The notes under the pieces are model-generated. The model was not told the origin of the DNA and did not search any database. It was given only the letters and a program-made list of their open reading frames with translations. A stretch of DNA of 64,000 bases from an uncultured Tenacibaculum sp. (GTDB lineage Bacteria > Bacteroidota > Bacteroidia > Flavobacteriales > Flavobacteriaceae). Position 1 is the first letter of the stretch, and every line of letters starts with the position of its first letter. The translations under genes and the position numbers were made by a program. The DNA is taken from contig CANLQH010000002.1 of the NCBI GenBank assembly GCA_947493285.1, positions 186,001 through 250,000 of the forward strand, read 5' to 3'. Shown in pieces: positions 17,100-26,325 of the stretch.

Positions 17100-18686
17100 T
17101 TAATGGTGATTACTATCTTCTCCTCTGTGTTCGATGTTATAGTAATGGTATGTTTCACTCTCGTGTAAGAATGGGTTTCCTTTTGCTATCGGATCTGCTT
17201 TTGCAAATGCACTAAATGTAGCATAGATAAACAATCCTAAGAAGAATAAAATTCCACTAATTTCACCAATTCCGAATCCCCATTGAGCACCTACAGTACC
17301 AGGCATAATCATTACGAATAAATCTACGTAGTGACCTAATAAGATTACTACACCTCCGATTACTACGAACCAAGGAATACTCTTAAAATCACTGTTGATT
17401 AATAATAATACTGGGAAGATAAAGTTCATTCCTACCATTGCTAAGAAAGGTAACTTGTACTCATTAAAACGTAATAAGTAGTAAGTAGTTTCTTCTGGCA
17501 TATCAGCATACCATATTAACATAAATTGAGCGAACCATAAGTATGTCCAGAATACAGAGAAACCAAACATGTATTTTGCTAAATCGTGAATATGACTATC
17601 GTTAACAAATGGTAAAGCTCCTTTAGAACGTAAATAAATAGTTACAAATGCAATTGTTGTTAAAGCTGATACTAAGAAAGTAGCTAATACATACCATCCA
17701 AATAATGTAGAGAACCAGTGTGGGTCAATTCCCATAATCCAATCCCAAGACATCATAGATTCAGTAATCATAAATAAGAATAAGAAGATTACAGAAATAT
17801 TGTAGTTTCTCTTATGTAATTTTAAATCTCCATTATCTTGTTTAATAGAATCTCTTCTAATAAAGAAACGATAAGCATTCCAAACTAATAAATAGAAAAT
17901 ACTTCTAATTAACCATCCTGGAGTATTTAAATACCATTTCTTACCATCGATAATAGCATCATAGTTAGGACTTGTAGGATCTACAACTCCTTCTCCCATC
18001 CATGGAAATAAGTGATTCATGTGCATTGCAGTAGCAATTAAGAACAATAACATAATTGCACTTACATAATGCATGTTTGCAGTAATAGCTTCCATTACTC
18101 TAAATAACACTACAGACCAACCTGCTTGTGCTACTCTTTGAATTGCATAGAATGCTAATACTAATAATGTAACTCCTAAAAAGAATAATAAGGCTACAAA
18201 AAATGCTGCCCAAGGGCGGTTTTGCATTTGATGAAAAGCATGTTTTGCGTGAGCTTCGTGTTCTTCAGCGTGAGCTGCATCTGCATGAGTATCTTTAGTT
18301 TCTACAACGTGTGCGGTTGCTTCTTCTTTGTGAGTATCTTCTACATGAGCTGAATCAGTATCAACAGCAGTATGTAATTCTTCTTTTACTTCTTCAGCAT
18401 GTGTTGCTGTACTATCTGCAGCATGCTCTTCTGTTTTTGCTTCTTCTGAATGTTTTTCAACTTCAGCATGTGCTTCAGTTTTAGCTTCTTCAGCATGTGC
18501 TTTTTCTTCTCCGTGAGAATCAGCAGCATCGTGACCACCTCCATGGTGAGCATCTTGTTTTGCTAAAATTTCTTTTGCTTCTTCTAATGTTTTAGGCGCC
18601 GACATAAAACTAGCGGCAGTACCTAAGGCTCCTAAAATCATAAGAGCAATAGCAAGCATTTTTAATTTTCCTGAAAACTGGTACAT
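17100..18686 (-). CDS. actF: Alternative complex III subunit ActF with His-rich insert
   Basis: A 528-residue quinol:cytochrome c oxidoreductase membrane subunit of the NrfD/PsrC-like family, paired with ActC. The C-terminal 370 residues hold about ten membrane helices (for example WYVLATFLVSALTTIAFV). Between the first helix and the second, residues about 44-153 form a low-complexity insert made of alanine, glutamate and about 19 histidines. The insert is probably exposed at the membrane surface and may bind metal or protons. The gene lies between the actE cytochrome and ctaC. Confidence 0.93.
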   Translation of the reverse strand: MYQFSGKLKMLAIALMILGALGTAASFMSAPKTLEEAKEILAKQDAHHGGGHDAADSHGEEKAHAEEAKTEAHAEVEKHSEEAKTEEHAADSTATHAEEVKEELHTAVDTDSAHVEDTHKEEATAHVVETKDTHADAAHAEEHEAHAKHAFHQMQNRPWAAFFVALLFFLGVTLLVLAFYAIQRVAQAGWSVVLFRVMEAITANMHYVSAIMLLFLIATAMHMNHLFPWMGEGVVDPTSPNYDAIIDGKKWYLNTPGWLIRSIFYLLVWNAYRFFIRRDSIKQDNGDLKLHKRNYNISVIFLFLFMITESMMSWDWIMGIDPHWFSTLFGWYVLATFLVSALTTIAFVTIYLRSKGALPFVNDSHIHDLAKYMFGFSVFWTYLWFAQFMLIWYADMPEETTYYLLRFNEYKLPFLAMVGMNFIFPVLLLINSDFKSIPWFVVIGGVVILLGHYVDLFVMIMPGTVGAQWGFGIGEISGILFFLGLFIYATFSAFAKADPIAKGNPFLHESETYHYYNIEHRGEDSNHH

Positions 18687-18708
18687 ATCTTAACTATCTA
18701 TTATAGAC

Positions 18709-19254
18709 TTATTTTAATTCGCTTCTTAACTTTTCTACGTACTGTACAACTTGCCAACGCTCTTTGTACTGTAACTGTGATGCATGAGATCCCATTAAGT
18801 TTTTACCATACATAATAACGTGGTAAATATTTCCTGGTGTTAACTCTCTATCCTTGTAATTAGGAATACCGTTAAATTTATCTCTTTGCGATAAAACTCC
18901 GTTTCCATCACCTTTTGTTCCGTGACAAGAAGCACAATAAATTCCGTATAACTCTTTACCTTTTTCTAAATTTACTTCAGTAGTAGGTAATGGATTTTTT
19001 AATTCTGCTTTTGCTTTTTCGTATCCTTCGTTTGTATCAGGAATATCATAAGCTACAATACCGTTTCTACTAACAGTACCAGCAACTGGTTTTCTATCAA
19101 CCATTTTTCCGTTTAAACCATCTGCACCATTTGCTTCATAAGGAACAGCTACATACATGTCTGGCATGTATTGTACTTGTGGTTTACGCTTATTATTACA
19201 AGAAATTACACTTGCAATAACAACTAAAGCGATAATAATTTTAAAACTCTTCAT
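18709..19254 (-). CDS. actE: Alternative complex III cytochrome subunit ActE
   Basis: A 181-residue monohaem c-type cytochrome anchored as a lipoprotein (lipobox VISC, residues 16-19). The haem motif is CASCHGTKGDGNG, with a plausible methionine ligand in MYGKNLMGSHASQL. In the complex it takes electrons from ActB/ActA and passes them to the oxidase. It is 10 bp downstream of actD. Family length is typical. Confidence 0.95.
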   Translation of the reverse strand: MKSFKIIIALVVIASVISCNNKRKPQVQYMPDMYVAVPYEANGADGLNGKMVDRKPVAGTVSRNGIVAYDIPDTNEGYEKAKAELKNPLPTTEVNLEKGKELYGIYCASCHGTKGDGNGVLSQRDKFNGIPNYKDRELTPGNIYHVIMYGKNLMGSHASQLQYKERWQVVQYVEKLRSELK

Positions 19255-19263
19255 ATCTCTTTA

Positions 19264-19791
19264 TTAGTGCTTTTCTACTACGTTAATCTCTACAGCTCCT
19301 GTTGATTCTAACAAAGCTTTTAATTCTTCTTCATTTCCATCAACTGGAATCTCCATTAAGAAATGATCGTCTGTTGTTCTTGGATCAGGGTTTTCAGCTT
19401 TCTTAAATGGCCAAATCTTACTTCTCATATAAAAAGTAATAACCATTAAGTGGGCTGCAAAGAACACAGTTAATTCGAACATAATTGGTACGAATGCTGG
19501 CATGTTTGTTGCCCAAGAAAAGTTAGGTTTACCTCCAATATCTTGTGGCCAATCAGCAATCATAGTATACCATGTTAACCATATAGCTACAGATAAACCA
19601 GTAATACCATACATAAAAGCAGTAATTGCTAAACGTGTTGGTGCTAATCCCATTGCTTTGTCTAATCCGTGGACTGGAAATGGACAAAAGATCTCTTCGA
19701 TATGATGATGGTCGGCTTTTACCTTCTTAACGGCATCCATTAAGATATCATCATCATTATATAATGCGTGAATTACTTTATTAGTGCTCAT
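19264..19791 (-). CDS. actD: Alternative complex III subunit ActD (DUF3341)
   Basis: A 175-residue protein of the DUF3341 family, with the hallmark opening VIHALYNDDDILMDAVKKV, the IEEIFCPFPVHGLDKAMGL stretch, and two central membrane helices. It packs beside ActF and helps assemble the membrane arm. Its start overlaps the end of actC by 11 nt. Confidence 0.95.
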   Translation of the reverse strand: MSTNKVIHALYNDDDILMDAVKKVKADHHHIEEIFCPFPVHGLDKAMGLAPTRLAITAFMYGITGLSVAIWLTWYTMIADWPQDIGGKPNFSWATNMPAFVPIMFELTVFFAAHLMVITFYMRSKIWPFKKAENPDPRTTDDHFLMEIPVDGNEEELKALLESTGAVEINVVEKH

Positions 19792-21181
19792 TGTTCTCCT
19801 CTCTTAATTTTTTATAATTCTCCCCTGTTGATTTTAAGATTGTCTTAATCTCTGCTGTAGGAATTACTGGGAATGTTCTTGCATATAATAAGAATAATAC
19901 AAAGAAGAATCCGATAGTTCCAATGAAGATACCAACATCAACAAACGTTGGTTCAAAACGCCACCATGTAGATGGTAATTGACCTTTACTTAATACAATT
20001 GCAATAATATCGAAACGCTCAAACCACATACCGATGTTAATGATAATTGAAATAATAAAAGACCAAATAAAACTTCTTCTAATTTTCTTTATCCATAATA
20101 ACTGTGGCGTAAAGATGTTACAGATTAATAATGACCAAAATGCCCATCCGTAAGCTCCTGCTTCAGCTCCAAAAGATAAATATGTATAGTTTTCGTAAGG
20201 TGATCCTGTATACCATGCGATAAAGAATTCAGTTGCATATGCTACTGCTACGATACCACCTGTTAAGATAATTACGATGTTCATATACTCTACGTGTAAA
20301 CGTGTAATATATGCTTCCATATTTGTAACCTTACGCATAATACCTAATAAAGTTTGTACCATTGCGAATCCTGAGAAGATTGCTCCAGCTACGAAATATG
20401 GAGGGAATATTGTTGAGTGCCATCCTGGGTTAATAGATGTTGCGAAGTCCATCGATACAATTGTATGTACAGAAAGTACTAATGGAGTTGCTAAACCGGC
20501 TAATACTAATGATACTTCTTCAAAACGTTGCCAGTCTTTAGCTCTACCAGACCATCCGAAAGATAATAATGCATAAATCTTCTTTTGGAAAGGCTTAACT
20601 GCTCTATCACGAATCGTTGCAAAATCAGGTAATAAACCAGTCCACCAGAACACTAATGACACCGATAAATACGTAGAAATTGCGAATACATCCCATAATA
20701 ATGGCGAGTTAAAATTCACCCATAACGATCCGAATTGGTTAGGAATTGGTAATACCCAGTACCCGTTCCATGGACGCCCCATGTGAATAATTGGGAATAA
20801 TCCTGCTTGGAATACCGCAAAAATTGTCATTGCTTCTGCAGAACGGTTAATTGCCATTCTCCATTTTTGACGGAATAATAATAGTACTGCGGAAATAAGT
20901 GTACCTGCGTGACCGATACCTACCCACCATACAAAGTTGGTAATATCCCATGCCCAACCGATGTTTTTACTTAAACCCCAAACACCAATACCGGTACCTA
21001 CGGTGTAAAAGATACATCCAAATCCCCATAACATTGCTGCTAATGAAATATAGAATGCTACATACCAATGTTTGTTTGCTTTACCTTCTATAGGTCTAGC
21101 AATATCCTCAGTAATATCGTGGTAACTTTTGTTACCAAGTATTAAAGGTTCTCTATAAGATGATTCGTAATGAGACGACAT
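19781..21181 (-). CDS. actC: Alternative complex III subunit ActC (NrfD/PsrC-like)
   Basis: A 466-residue polytopic membrane protein of the polysulfide reductase NrfD family with about ten helices. It is expected to hold the quinol-binding site next to the ActB iron-sulfur subunit. Recognisable stretches include WVGIGHAGTLISAVLLLFRQKWR and GRPWNGYWVLPIPNQFGSLWVNF. It lies 27 bp after actB and overlaps actD. Confidence 0.96.
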   Translation of the reverse strand: MSSHYESSYREPLILGNKSYHDITEDIARPIEGKANKHWYVAFYISLAAMLWGFGCIFYTVGTGIGVWGLSKNIGWAWDITNFVWWVGIGHAGTLISAVLLLFRQKWRMAINRSAEAMTIFAVFQAGLFPIIHMGRPWNGYWVLPIPNQFGSLWVNFNSPLLWDVFAISTYLSVSLVFWWTGLLPDFATIRDRAVKPFQKKIYALLSFGWSGRAKDWQRFEEVSLVLAGLATPLVLSVHTIVSMDFATSINPGWHSTIFPPYFVAGAIFSGFAMVQTLLGIMRKVTNMEAYITRLHVEYMNIVIILTGGIVAVAYATEFFIAWYTGSPYENYTYLSFGAEAGAYGWAFWSLLICNIFTPQLLWIKKIRRSFIWSFIISIIINIGMWFERFDIIAIVLSKGQLPSTWWRFEPTFVDVGIFIGTIGFFFVLFLLYARTFPVIPTAEIKTILKSTGENYKKLREENNEH

Positions 21182-21208
21182 AAATCTATATACTTGTTAA
21201 TTTTATTA

Positions 21209-24200
21209 TTAAGCTTCGTTTGTATTTCTTACTTTAACTTGGTACACAACGTTTGGTTTAGTACCTATATAATCTAATACGTGGAATGCTCTATTATCTT
21301 CTTTTAATGCTGCTACTGTATCTTCAGAGTTATTAATATCTCCAAACACCATTGCTCCTGTAGAACAAGCTTGAGAACATGCTGTTGCAAACTCATCTTT
21401 ATTTACAGCTCTACCTTCTTTCTTAGCTTTTAAGATGGTAGCTTGTGTCATTTGAATACACATAGAACATTTTTCCATAACTCCTCTAGAACGAACAACT
21501 ACGTCTGGGTTTAATACCATTTTACCGTATTCGTTATTCATATTAAAGTCGAACTCTTCGTTTTCTGCGTAGTTAAACCAGTTAAAACGACGAACTCTAT
21601 ATGGACAGTTGTTTGCACAATATCTTGTACCAACACATCTGTTATAAGCCATTTGGTTTTGACCTTGACGACCGTGAGATGTTGCTGCTACTGGACATAC
21701 TGTTTCACATGGTGCGTGATTACAGTGCTGACACATCATTGGTTGGAAAGCTACTTGAGGATTCTCTGCTGGGTTTTCTAAAGCATCGAATAAATCTCCT
21801 CTACTTAATTCTAAAACCTTCTCAGTATATCTTCTTTCAACTTCTTGATTTGCTAATCCTGGGTTCTGAGCTTTAAACTCTTCTAACGTCATTTTAGCAT
21901 CTTCCTGCTTATCTACAACAGTAGAAGAATAATAACGATCGATACGTAACCAGTGCATATCTCTACCTACACGAACTTCATCTTTACCAACAACAGGAAC
22001 GTTGTTTTCTGCGTGACATGCTACAACACATGCTCCACATCCTGTACATGAAGTTAAATCAATAGATAAATTAAAGTGATGACCGATAGTTCTATCATGC
22101 TCATCCCATAAGTCAATAGTACTTCCTTCAACTTCTTGGTGATCGTAAGTAACCATATATGGTTTGTTCCATGTATGCTTAGGATCTAAGTTTTTATTAG
22201 TTACTTCTTTTAAAGAAGCTTCCTTTAAAATATCATGACGTCCTGCAAGTGTACTTTGTACCTGAGTACAAGCAAACTTGTGCCATCCTGATGCTTTTTC
22301 TATAGAAACGTTGTATTGTACATTGCTTCCATCTTTATAAAATGGATATGCATTAATACCAACTTGCATTTCAGATTTTAATCCTTGAGTTCTACCGTAA
22401 CCAACTGCTAAACCAACAGATCCTTTTGCTTGACCTGGTTGAATCATTACCGGAATATTCTTAATCGTTACTCCGTTTACAGTTACGTTTGCGTAGTTAC
22501 CATCAATAGCTCCATTATCTTTTACAGGATTAGAGAAACCTAACTCTTTAGCATCTGCCATAGATACTGTTAAGTAGTTATCCCATGCTGCACGTGTTAA
22601 TGGATCAGGTAATTCTTGTAACCAAGGGTTATTTGCTTGCTTACCATCACCTAATGCTGTTGATGCATATAAATTTAATTCGAATCCTGAAGCATTATTC
22701 GCTGATCTTAGTAAAGCAACACCTGCTGCATTTACATCAACTTCTGCTCTTTCAACATCTTCAGATACTACATCATTTTTGAAGAACCCATCATGTAACG
22801 CTTGATTCCAAGATGCTCCTCCTAAAACAGTAGTACTCCAAAATTCTTTTAAAGTATCATAATAGTTTACAGAACTACCAGACCATTTTAATAATACATC
22901 TTGTAACTGACGTGTATTAAATAATGGTGAAATAGTTGGCTGCATTAAACTATAAGTACCTGCTACTGCCATTACATCTCCCCAACTCTCTAAGTTGTGA
23001 GGTGCTGGTAATGTATATTGTGTAGCATTAGCTGTTGTATCATCTTGAGTAGAGATTGCAACAGATAATTTTAAGTTCTTAATTCCGTTAGCTAATTCAG
23101 TTGCGTTTGCTAAAGTATATAATGGGTTTGTATTATAAGTAACTAAACCTTTTACTTTACCTGATTTAATATCTGCAACTAATTCTGCTACTTGAGTATC
23201 ATTACCTTGACGTGTTAAATTAACAGCCTTAGTATCGATAACTTCACTATTTAATGCTTTGTTGATTGCTAATGCAATTAACTGCGCATTTTTATCATTT
23301 AATCCTGTAACTACAACTCCTTTAGATCCTGCTTTCTTTAAATCAGCAGCTAACTTCTTTACTTCAGTATCTAATTTTGTTGCTTTAGATGGAAGAGAAC
23401 CTCCAGTTACAGCATTATATAAATTGATTAAAGCATATACTTGTTCAGAAGGTTTAACAACCATTCTTTTATCAGCATTTGCTCCAGTCAACGACATGTT
23501 ACTTTCTATTTGAACGTGGTAAGACATTTTACCAGATTCAACTTTACGTCCTGCAGCATATGATTTTTCATAACCACCTTGCCAATCTCCTAAGAAGTCT
23601 GCTCCAATAGATGCAATTACTTCAGCTTTAGAAAAATCGTAATTTGGTAATGCACGTTGGCCGTACATTGCTTCAAAAGCATCAGCAGTAGCACTTTCAG
23701 AAATTGCATCGTATACTACATGCTTTACATTTGGGTAAGCAGTAATAAAATCAGCAATTACTTTTTCAGTAGAAGGACTTGCTAAAGTACCTGTTAACAA
23801 TACAACAGATTCGTTTGCGTCTTTTAACTGATTTAATTTTGCTACAATTTCTTTATCAGCATCAGCCCAAGAAATTTGAGTTTCACCTTTTCTAGGTTCT
23901 TTTAAACGTAAGTCACCATCATATAATGATAAAACAGATGCTTGTGTACGTGCGTTTGTTTCTCCTCCTGCCTCTTTGTTAGGCATTACAAGAATTGGAC
24001 GACCCTCGCGTGTTTTAACTAATACGTTTGCAAAATCAAAACCATCTGCAATTGTAGTTGCGTACCAATCAGCAACACCTACAACGATATCATTTGGTTG
24101 CACTACATAAGGAATTGATTTTCTTACCGGACCTTCACAAGCTGCTAAAGAAGCTGCTGCTGTGGTAAACCCAACATATTTCAAGAAATCTCTACGTGAA

Positions 24201-24346
24201 GTTGATGAAGTTTCTAATGTTTCTTTATCACCTAAAAACTCATCTGTAGGAATATCTTGTACAAACTCATTATTACGTAGCGTTTCAACAACAGAACTAT
24301 CTTTTAGTTCTTCAACACTTTGCCAGTATTTTTTGTTTGAAGCCAT
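21209..24346 (-). CDS. actB: Alternative complex III subunit ActB (molybdopterin-like and Fe-S protein)
   Basis: A 1045-residue protein that fuses a degenerate molybdopterin-oxidoreductase domain with an iron-sulfur domain. A twin-arginine motif (SRRDFLK, residues 50-56) and lipobox LAAC (cysteine 70) show folded export. The C-terminal part has the cysteine clusters CTGCGACVVAC, CQHCNHAPCETVC, CVGTRYCANNC and CSMC...CSQAC for one 3Fe-4S and three 4Fe-4S type centres. No molybdenum-binding residue is expected in this family. The gene follows actA by 31 bp. Confidence 0.96.
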   Translation of the reverse strand: MASNKKYWQSVEELKDSSVVETLRNNEFVQDIPTDEFLGDKETLETSSTSRRDFLKYVGFTTAAASLAACEGPVRKSIPYVVQPNDIVVGVADWYATTIADGFDFANVLVKTREGRPILVMPNKEAGGETNARTQASVLSLYDGDLRLKEPRKGETQISWADADKEIVAKLNQLKDANESVVLLTGTLASPSTEKVIADFITAYPNVKHVVYDAISESATADAFEAMYGQRALPNYDFSKAEVIASIGADFLGDWQGGYEKSYAAGRKVESGKMSYHVQIESNMSLTGANADKRMVVKPSEQVYALINLYNAVTGGSLPSKATKLDTEVKKLAADLKKAGSKGVVVTGLNDKNAQLIALAINKALNSEVIDTKAVNLTRQGNDTQVAELVADIKSGKVKGLVTYNTNPLYTLANATELANGIKNLKLSVAISTQDDTTANATQYTLPAPHNLESWGDVMAVAGTYSLMQPTISPLFNTRQLQDVLLKWSGSSVNYYDTLKEFWSTTVLGGASWNQALHDGFFKNDVVSEDVERAEVDVNAAGVALLRSANNASGFELNLYASTALGDGKQANNPWLQELPDPLTRAAWDNYLTVSMADAKELGFSNPVKDNGAIDGNYANVTVNGVTIKNIPVMIQPGQAKGSVGLAVGYGRTQGLKSEMQVGINAYPFYKDGSNVQYNVSIEKASGWHKFACTQVQSTLAGRHDILKEASLKEVTNKNLDPKHTWNKPYMVTYDHQEVEGSTIDLWDEHDRTIGHHFNLSIDLTSCTGCGACVVACHAENNVPVVGKDEVRVGRDMHWLRIDRYYSSTVVDKQEDAKMTLEEFKAQNPGLANQEVERRYTEKVLELSRGDLFDALENPAENPQVAFQPMMCQHCNHAPCETVCPVAATSHGRQGQNQMAYNRCVGTRYCANNCPYRVRRFNWFNYAENEEFDFNMNNEYGKMVLNPDVVVRSRGVMEKCSMCIQMTQATILKAKKEGRAVNKDEFATACSQACSTGAMVFGDINNSEDTVAALKEDNRAFHVLDYIGTKPNVVYQVKVRNTNEA

Positions 24347-24377
24347 TTATATACGTGTTTTTCTACTTTCTAATTGA

Positions 24378-25667
24378 TTAATAGTGGCACTTACCACACT
24401 CTTTTCCACCTAACTGCGCAATTGTTACTTGCTCTACTCCATACTTCTTCGCTAATTCTTTATGAATCTTAGCGTAGTATTCATTTCCTTTTAAGTCAAC
24501 CTTAGTTTCCTTATGACAGTCGATACACCAACCCATTGTTAATGGCGAGTATTGATATACTTCTTCCATTTCTTCAACTGGTCCGTGACATTTTTGACAT
24601 TTTAATCCTGCAACAGTAACGTGTTGTGAGTGATTAAAATATGCAAAGTCAGGTAAATTATGAACTCTTACCCATTTTACTGGTTTCGTTTCACCTGTGT
24701 ACTCTAATTTATCTGCATCCCATCCAACAGCATCGTAAATCTTAGCGATTTCCTTATCTAAGTCAGATTTATTTAAAGTATGATCATCCATCACTACTTT
24801 TGTATCATCAGCAACTTCTGAAATGTTTTTATGACAGTTCATACAAACACTTACTGAAGGAATACCTGAATTTTTACTATGCTTTGCAGCAGAGTGACAA
24901 TATTGACAATCTATCTTATTATCTCCTGCGTGAATTTTATGAGAAAAAGCAATTGGCTGAATTGGCTGATACCCTTGATCTACCCCTACTTTAAATAAAC
25001 TTCCAAACAAGAAGTATGCAGTAACTAATGCTCCGAAAATTACAGTTAACACATGTAAAAATGTGTTTTTCTTAATCCCTTCCCACAATTCTGCAGTTTG
25101 CCCCATTAACCCTGGAGTTTTTGGCGCTCCTTTTAACTCACTAATTGTTTTTAATAAACTAGCAATAATTAAAAAGGCTACAATAATTGCCGCTGCTAAA
25201 ATATACAACAACCATTTTGGCGCATCTCCTTTTTGCGAACCAGCTACAGCAACATCTGCCTCACCAGCTTTCTTAATCTCACCAACAGTTGTATAATAAA
25301 GAATATCGTCGATATTCTTATCAGTTAACTGAGGGAAAGCCGTCATGTTCGACTGCTTATACTCATCAAAAATCTCGATTGCATCCTTATCTCCAGAAGC
25401 TCTTAATGCCGCATTATCTTTAATCCAAGATTGCAGCCATTCTTTACTTCTTTTCTCTTCAACTCCACCTAAAGCTGGCCCAACAAGTTTTTTATCTAAC
25501 TTGTGACATGAAGCACATAAAGACTTAAATAAATTTTTACCTTCTTTCTGACGCGCTTCGTCAATCTCTTGCGAAAATGCCGAAAAACTTACGAATAAAA
25601 CTAAAAGGAAAGCTAAACTCTTTACGAGAGTTTGGGTTAATCTACTGTGATGTTTCACACTTTTCAT
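24378..25667 (-). CDS. actA: Alternative complex III multihaem cytochrome ActA
   Basis: First gene of the operon. From the methionine at 25667 it encodes 429 residues starting MKSVKHHSRL and a signal or anchor helix. A longer reading 23 codons upstream exists but lacks a signal-like start. Six CxxCH motifs are visible: CASCH in an N-terminal class I cytochrome c domain (cysteine 51), then after a membrane helix CQYCH, CMNCH, CQKCH, CIDCH and CGKCH. It transfers electrons within complex III on the periplasmic side. Confidence 0.95.
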   Translation of the reverse strand: MKSVKHHSRLTQTLVKSLAFLLVLFVSFSAFSQEIDEARQKEGKNLFKSLCASCHKLDKKLVGPALGGVEEKRSKEWLQSWIKDNAALRASGDKDAIEIFDEYKQSNMTAFPQLTDKNIDDILYYTTVGEIKKAGEADVAVAGSQKGDAPKWLLYILAAAIIVAFLIIASLLKTISELKGAPKTPGLMGQTAELWEGIKKNTFLHVLTVIFGALVTAYFLFGSLFKVGVDQGYQPIQPIAFSHKIHAGDNKIDCQYCHSAAKHSKNSGIPSVSVCMNCHKNISEVADDTKVVMDDHTLNKSDLDKEIAKIYDAVGWDADKLEYTGETKPVKWVRVHNLPDFAYFNHSQHVTVAGLKCQKCHGPVEEMEEVYQYSPLTMGWCIDCHKETKVDLKGNEYYAKIHKELAKKYGVEQVTIAQLGGKECGKCHY

Positions 25668-25749
25668 ACTATAAAATATAAGTTTTGTATCTGTTTTGGT
25701 ACAATTTTTTCTATATAGCTGATATAAAAACAGCACATAGAAAGTTGCA

Positions 25750-25757
25750 CAAAAGTA
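25750..25757 (-). promoter_or_regulatory. Putative -7 box of act operon
   Basis: TACTTTTG on the minus strand, an exact TAnnTTTG match, giving a leader of about 75 nt before the actA start at 25667. It lies outside the preferred reading frame start and so is compatible with it. Confidence 0.55.
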
Positions 25758-25857
25758 CTACTTCTGTCTAAATTGTGAAATGTTAAGAGATTGCTAATTT
25801 ATAATTTATACTAATTCTAAATAAACAACGTTAGCAATGTATTAAACAGCAAGTCGT

Positions 25858-25865
25858 TACTTTTG
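25858..25865 (+). promoter_or_regulatory. Putative -7 box of SPOR-protein gene
   Basis: TACTTTTG, an exact consensus match, 17 bp before the start codon at 25883. Confidence 0.55.
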
Positions 25866-25882
25866 TAAAAAGATTTAAAAAA

Positions 25883-26245
25883 ATGAAAAAACAGAAATTC
25901 ATCATTACTTTTTTATTACTCCTTATTGGAGGTGTATATTTTGCTAACGCGCAATCTAACTACACTGAAAATAAAGACATTATTTCTTTAATTGAAAAGA
26001 AAAGAGAATACAATAAACGTAATGGTACTGGTTATAGAATTCAACTATATAATGGATTAGAAAAGAGGGCTAGAAGTTTTCGCGGAAGGTTTCACGTAGA
26101 ATTCCCAGGTGTATACACAAAGCTTTCTTACACTGCTCCTGAATGGAAAATACAAGTTGGTAATTATAAAACAAGACTACAAGCTGATAGAGCTTTAAAT
26201 AAGATAAGAGAAAAATTTAACGGAGCTATTGTTGTTCCTTTATAA
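25883..26245 (+). CDS. SPOR-domain protein
   Basis: A 120-residue secreted protein. The signal peptide ends near residue 23 (VYFANAQ). The remainder is a single SPOR-like domain: GYRIQLYNG strand, a helix, then WKIQVGNYKTRLQADRALNKIREKF. SPOR domains bind denuded peptidoglycan at division sites. There is no membrane anchor, so it would act free in the periplasm. It is divergent from actA and closed by its own terminator. Confidence 0.85.
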   Translation: MKKQKFIITFLLLLIGGVYFANAQSNYTENKDIISLIEKKREYNKRNGTGYRIQLYNGLEKRARSFRGRFHVEFPGVYTKLSYTAPEWKIQVGNYKTRLQADRALNKIREKFNGAIVVPL

Positions 26246-26266
26246 AAACCTCTCTTTAAAAAAGAC

Positions 26267-26303
26267 AAAAAAAAGAGTGTCCATTATGAACACTCTTTTT
26301 TTT
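26267..26303. terminator. Terminator between convergent genes
   Basis: A-run, stem AGAGTGT/ACACTCT and T-run between the SPOR gene and the convergent amidotransferase gene. It can serve both. Confidence 0.88.
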
Positions 26304-26325
26304 ATACTACTAAAAACAACTTTAA

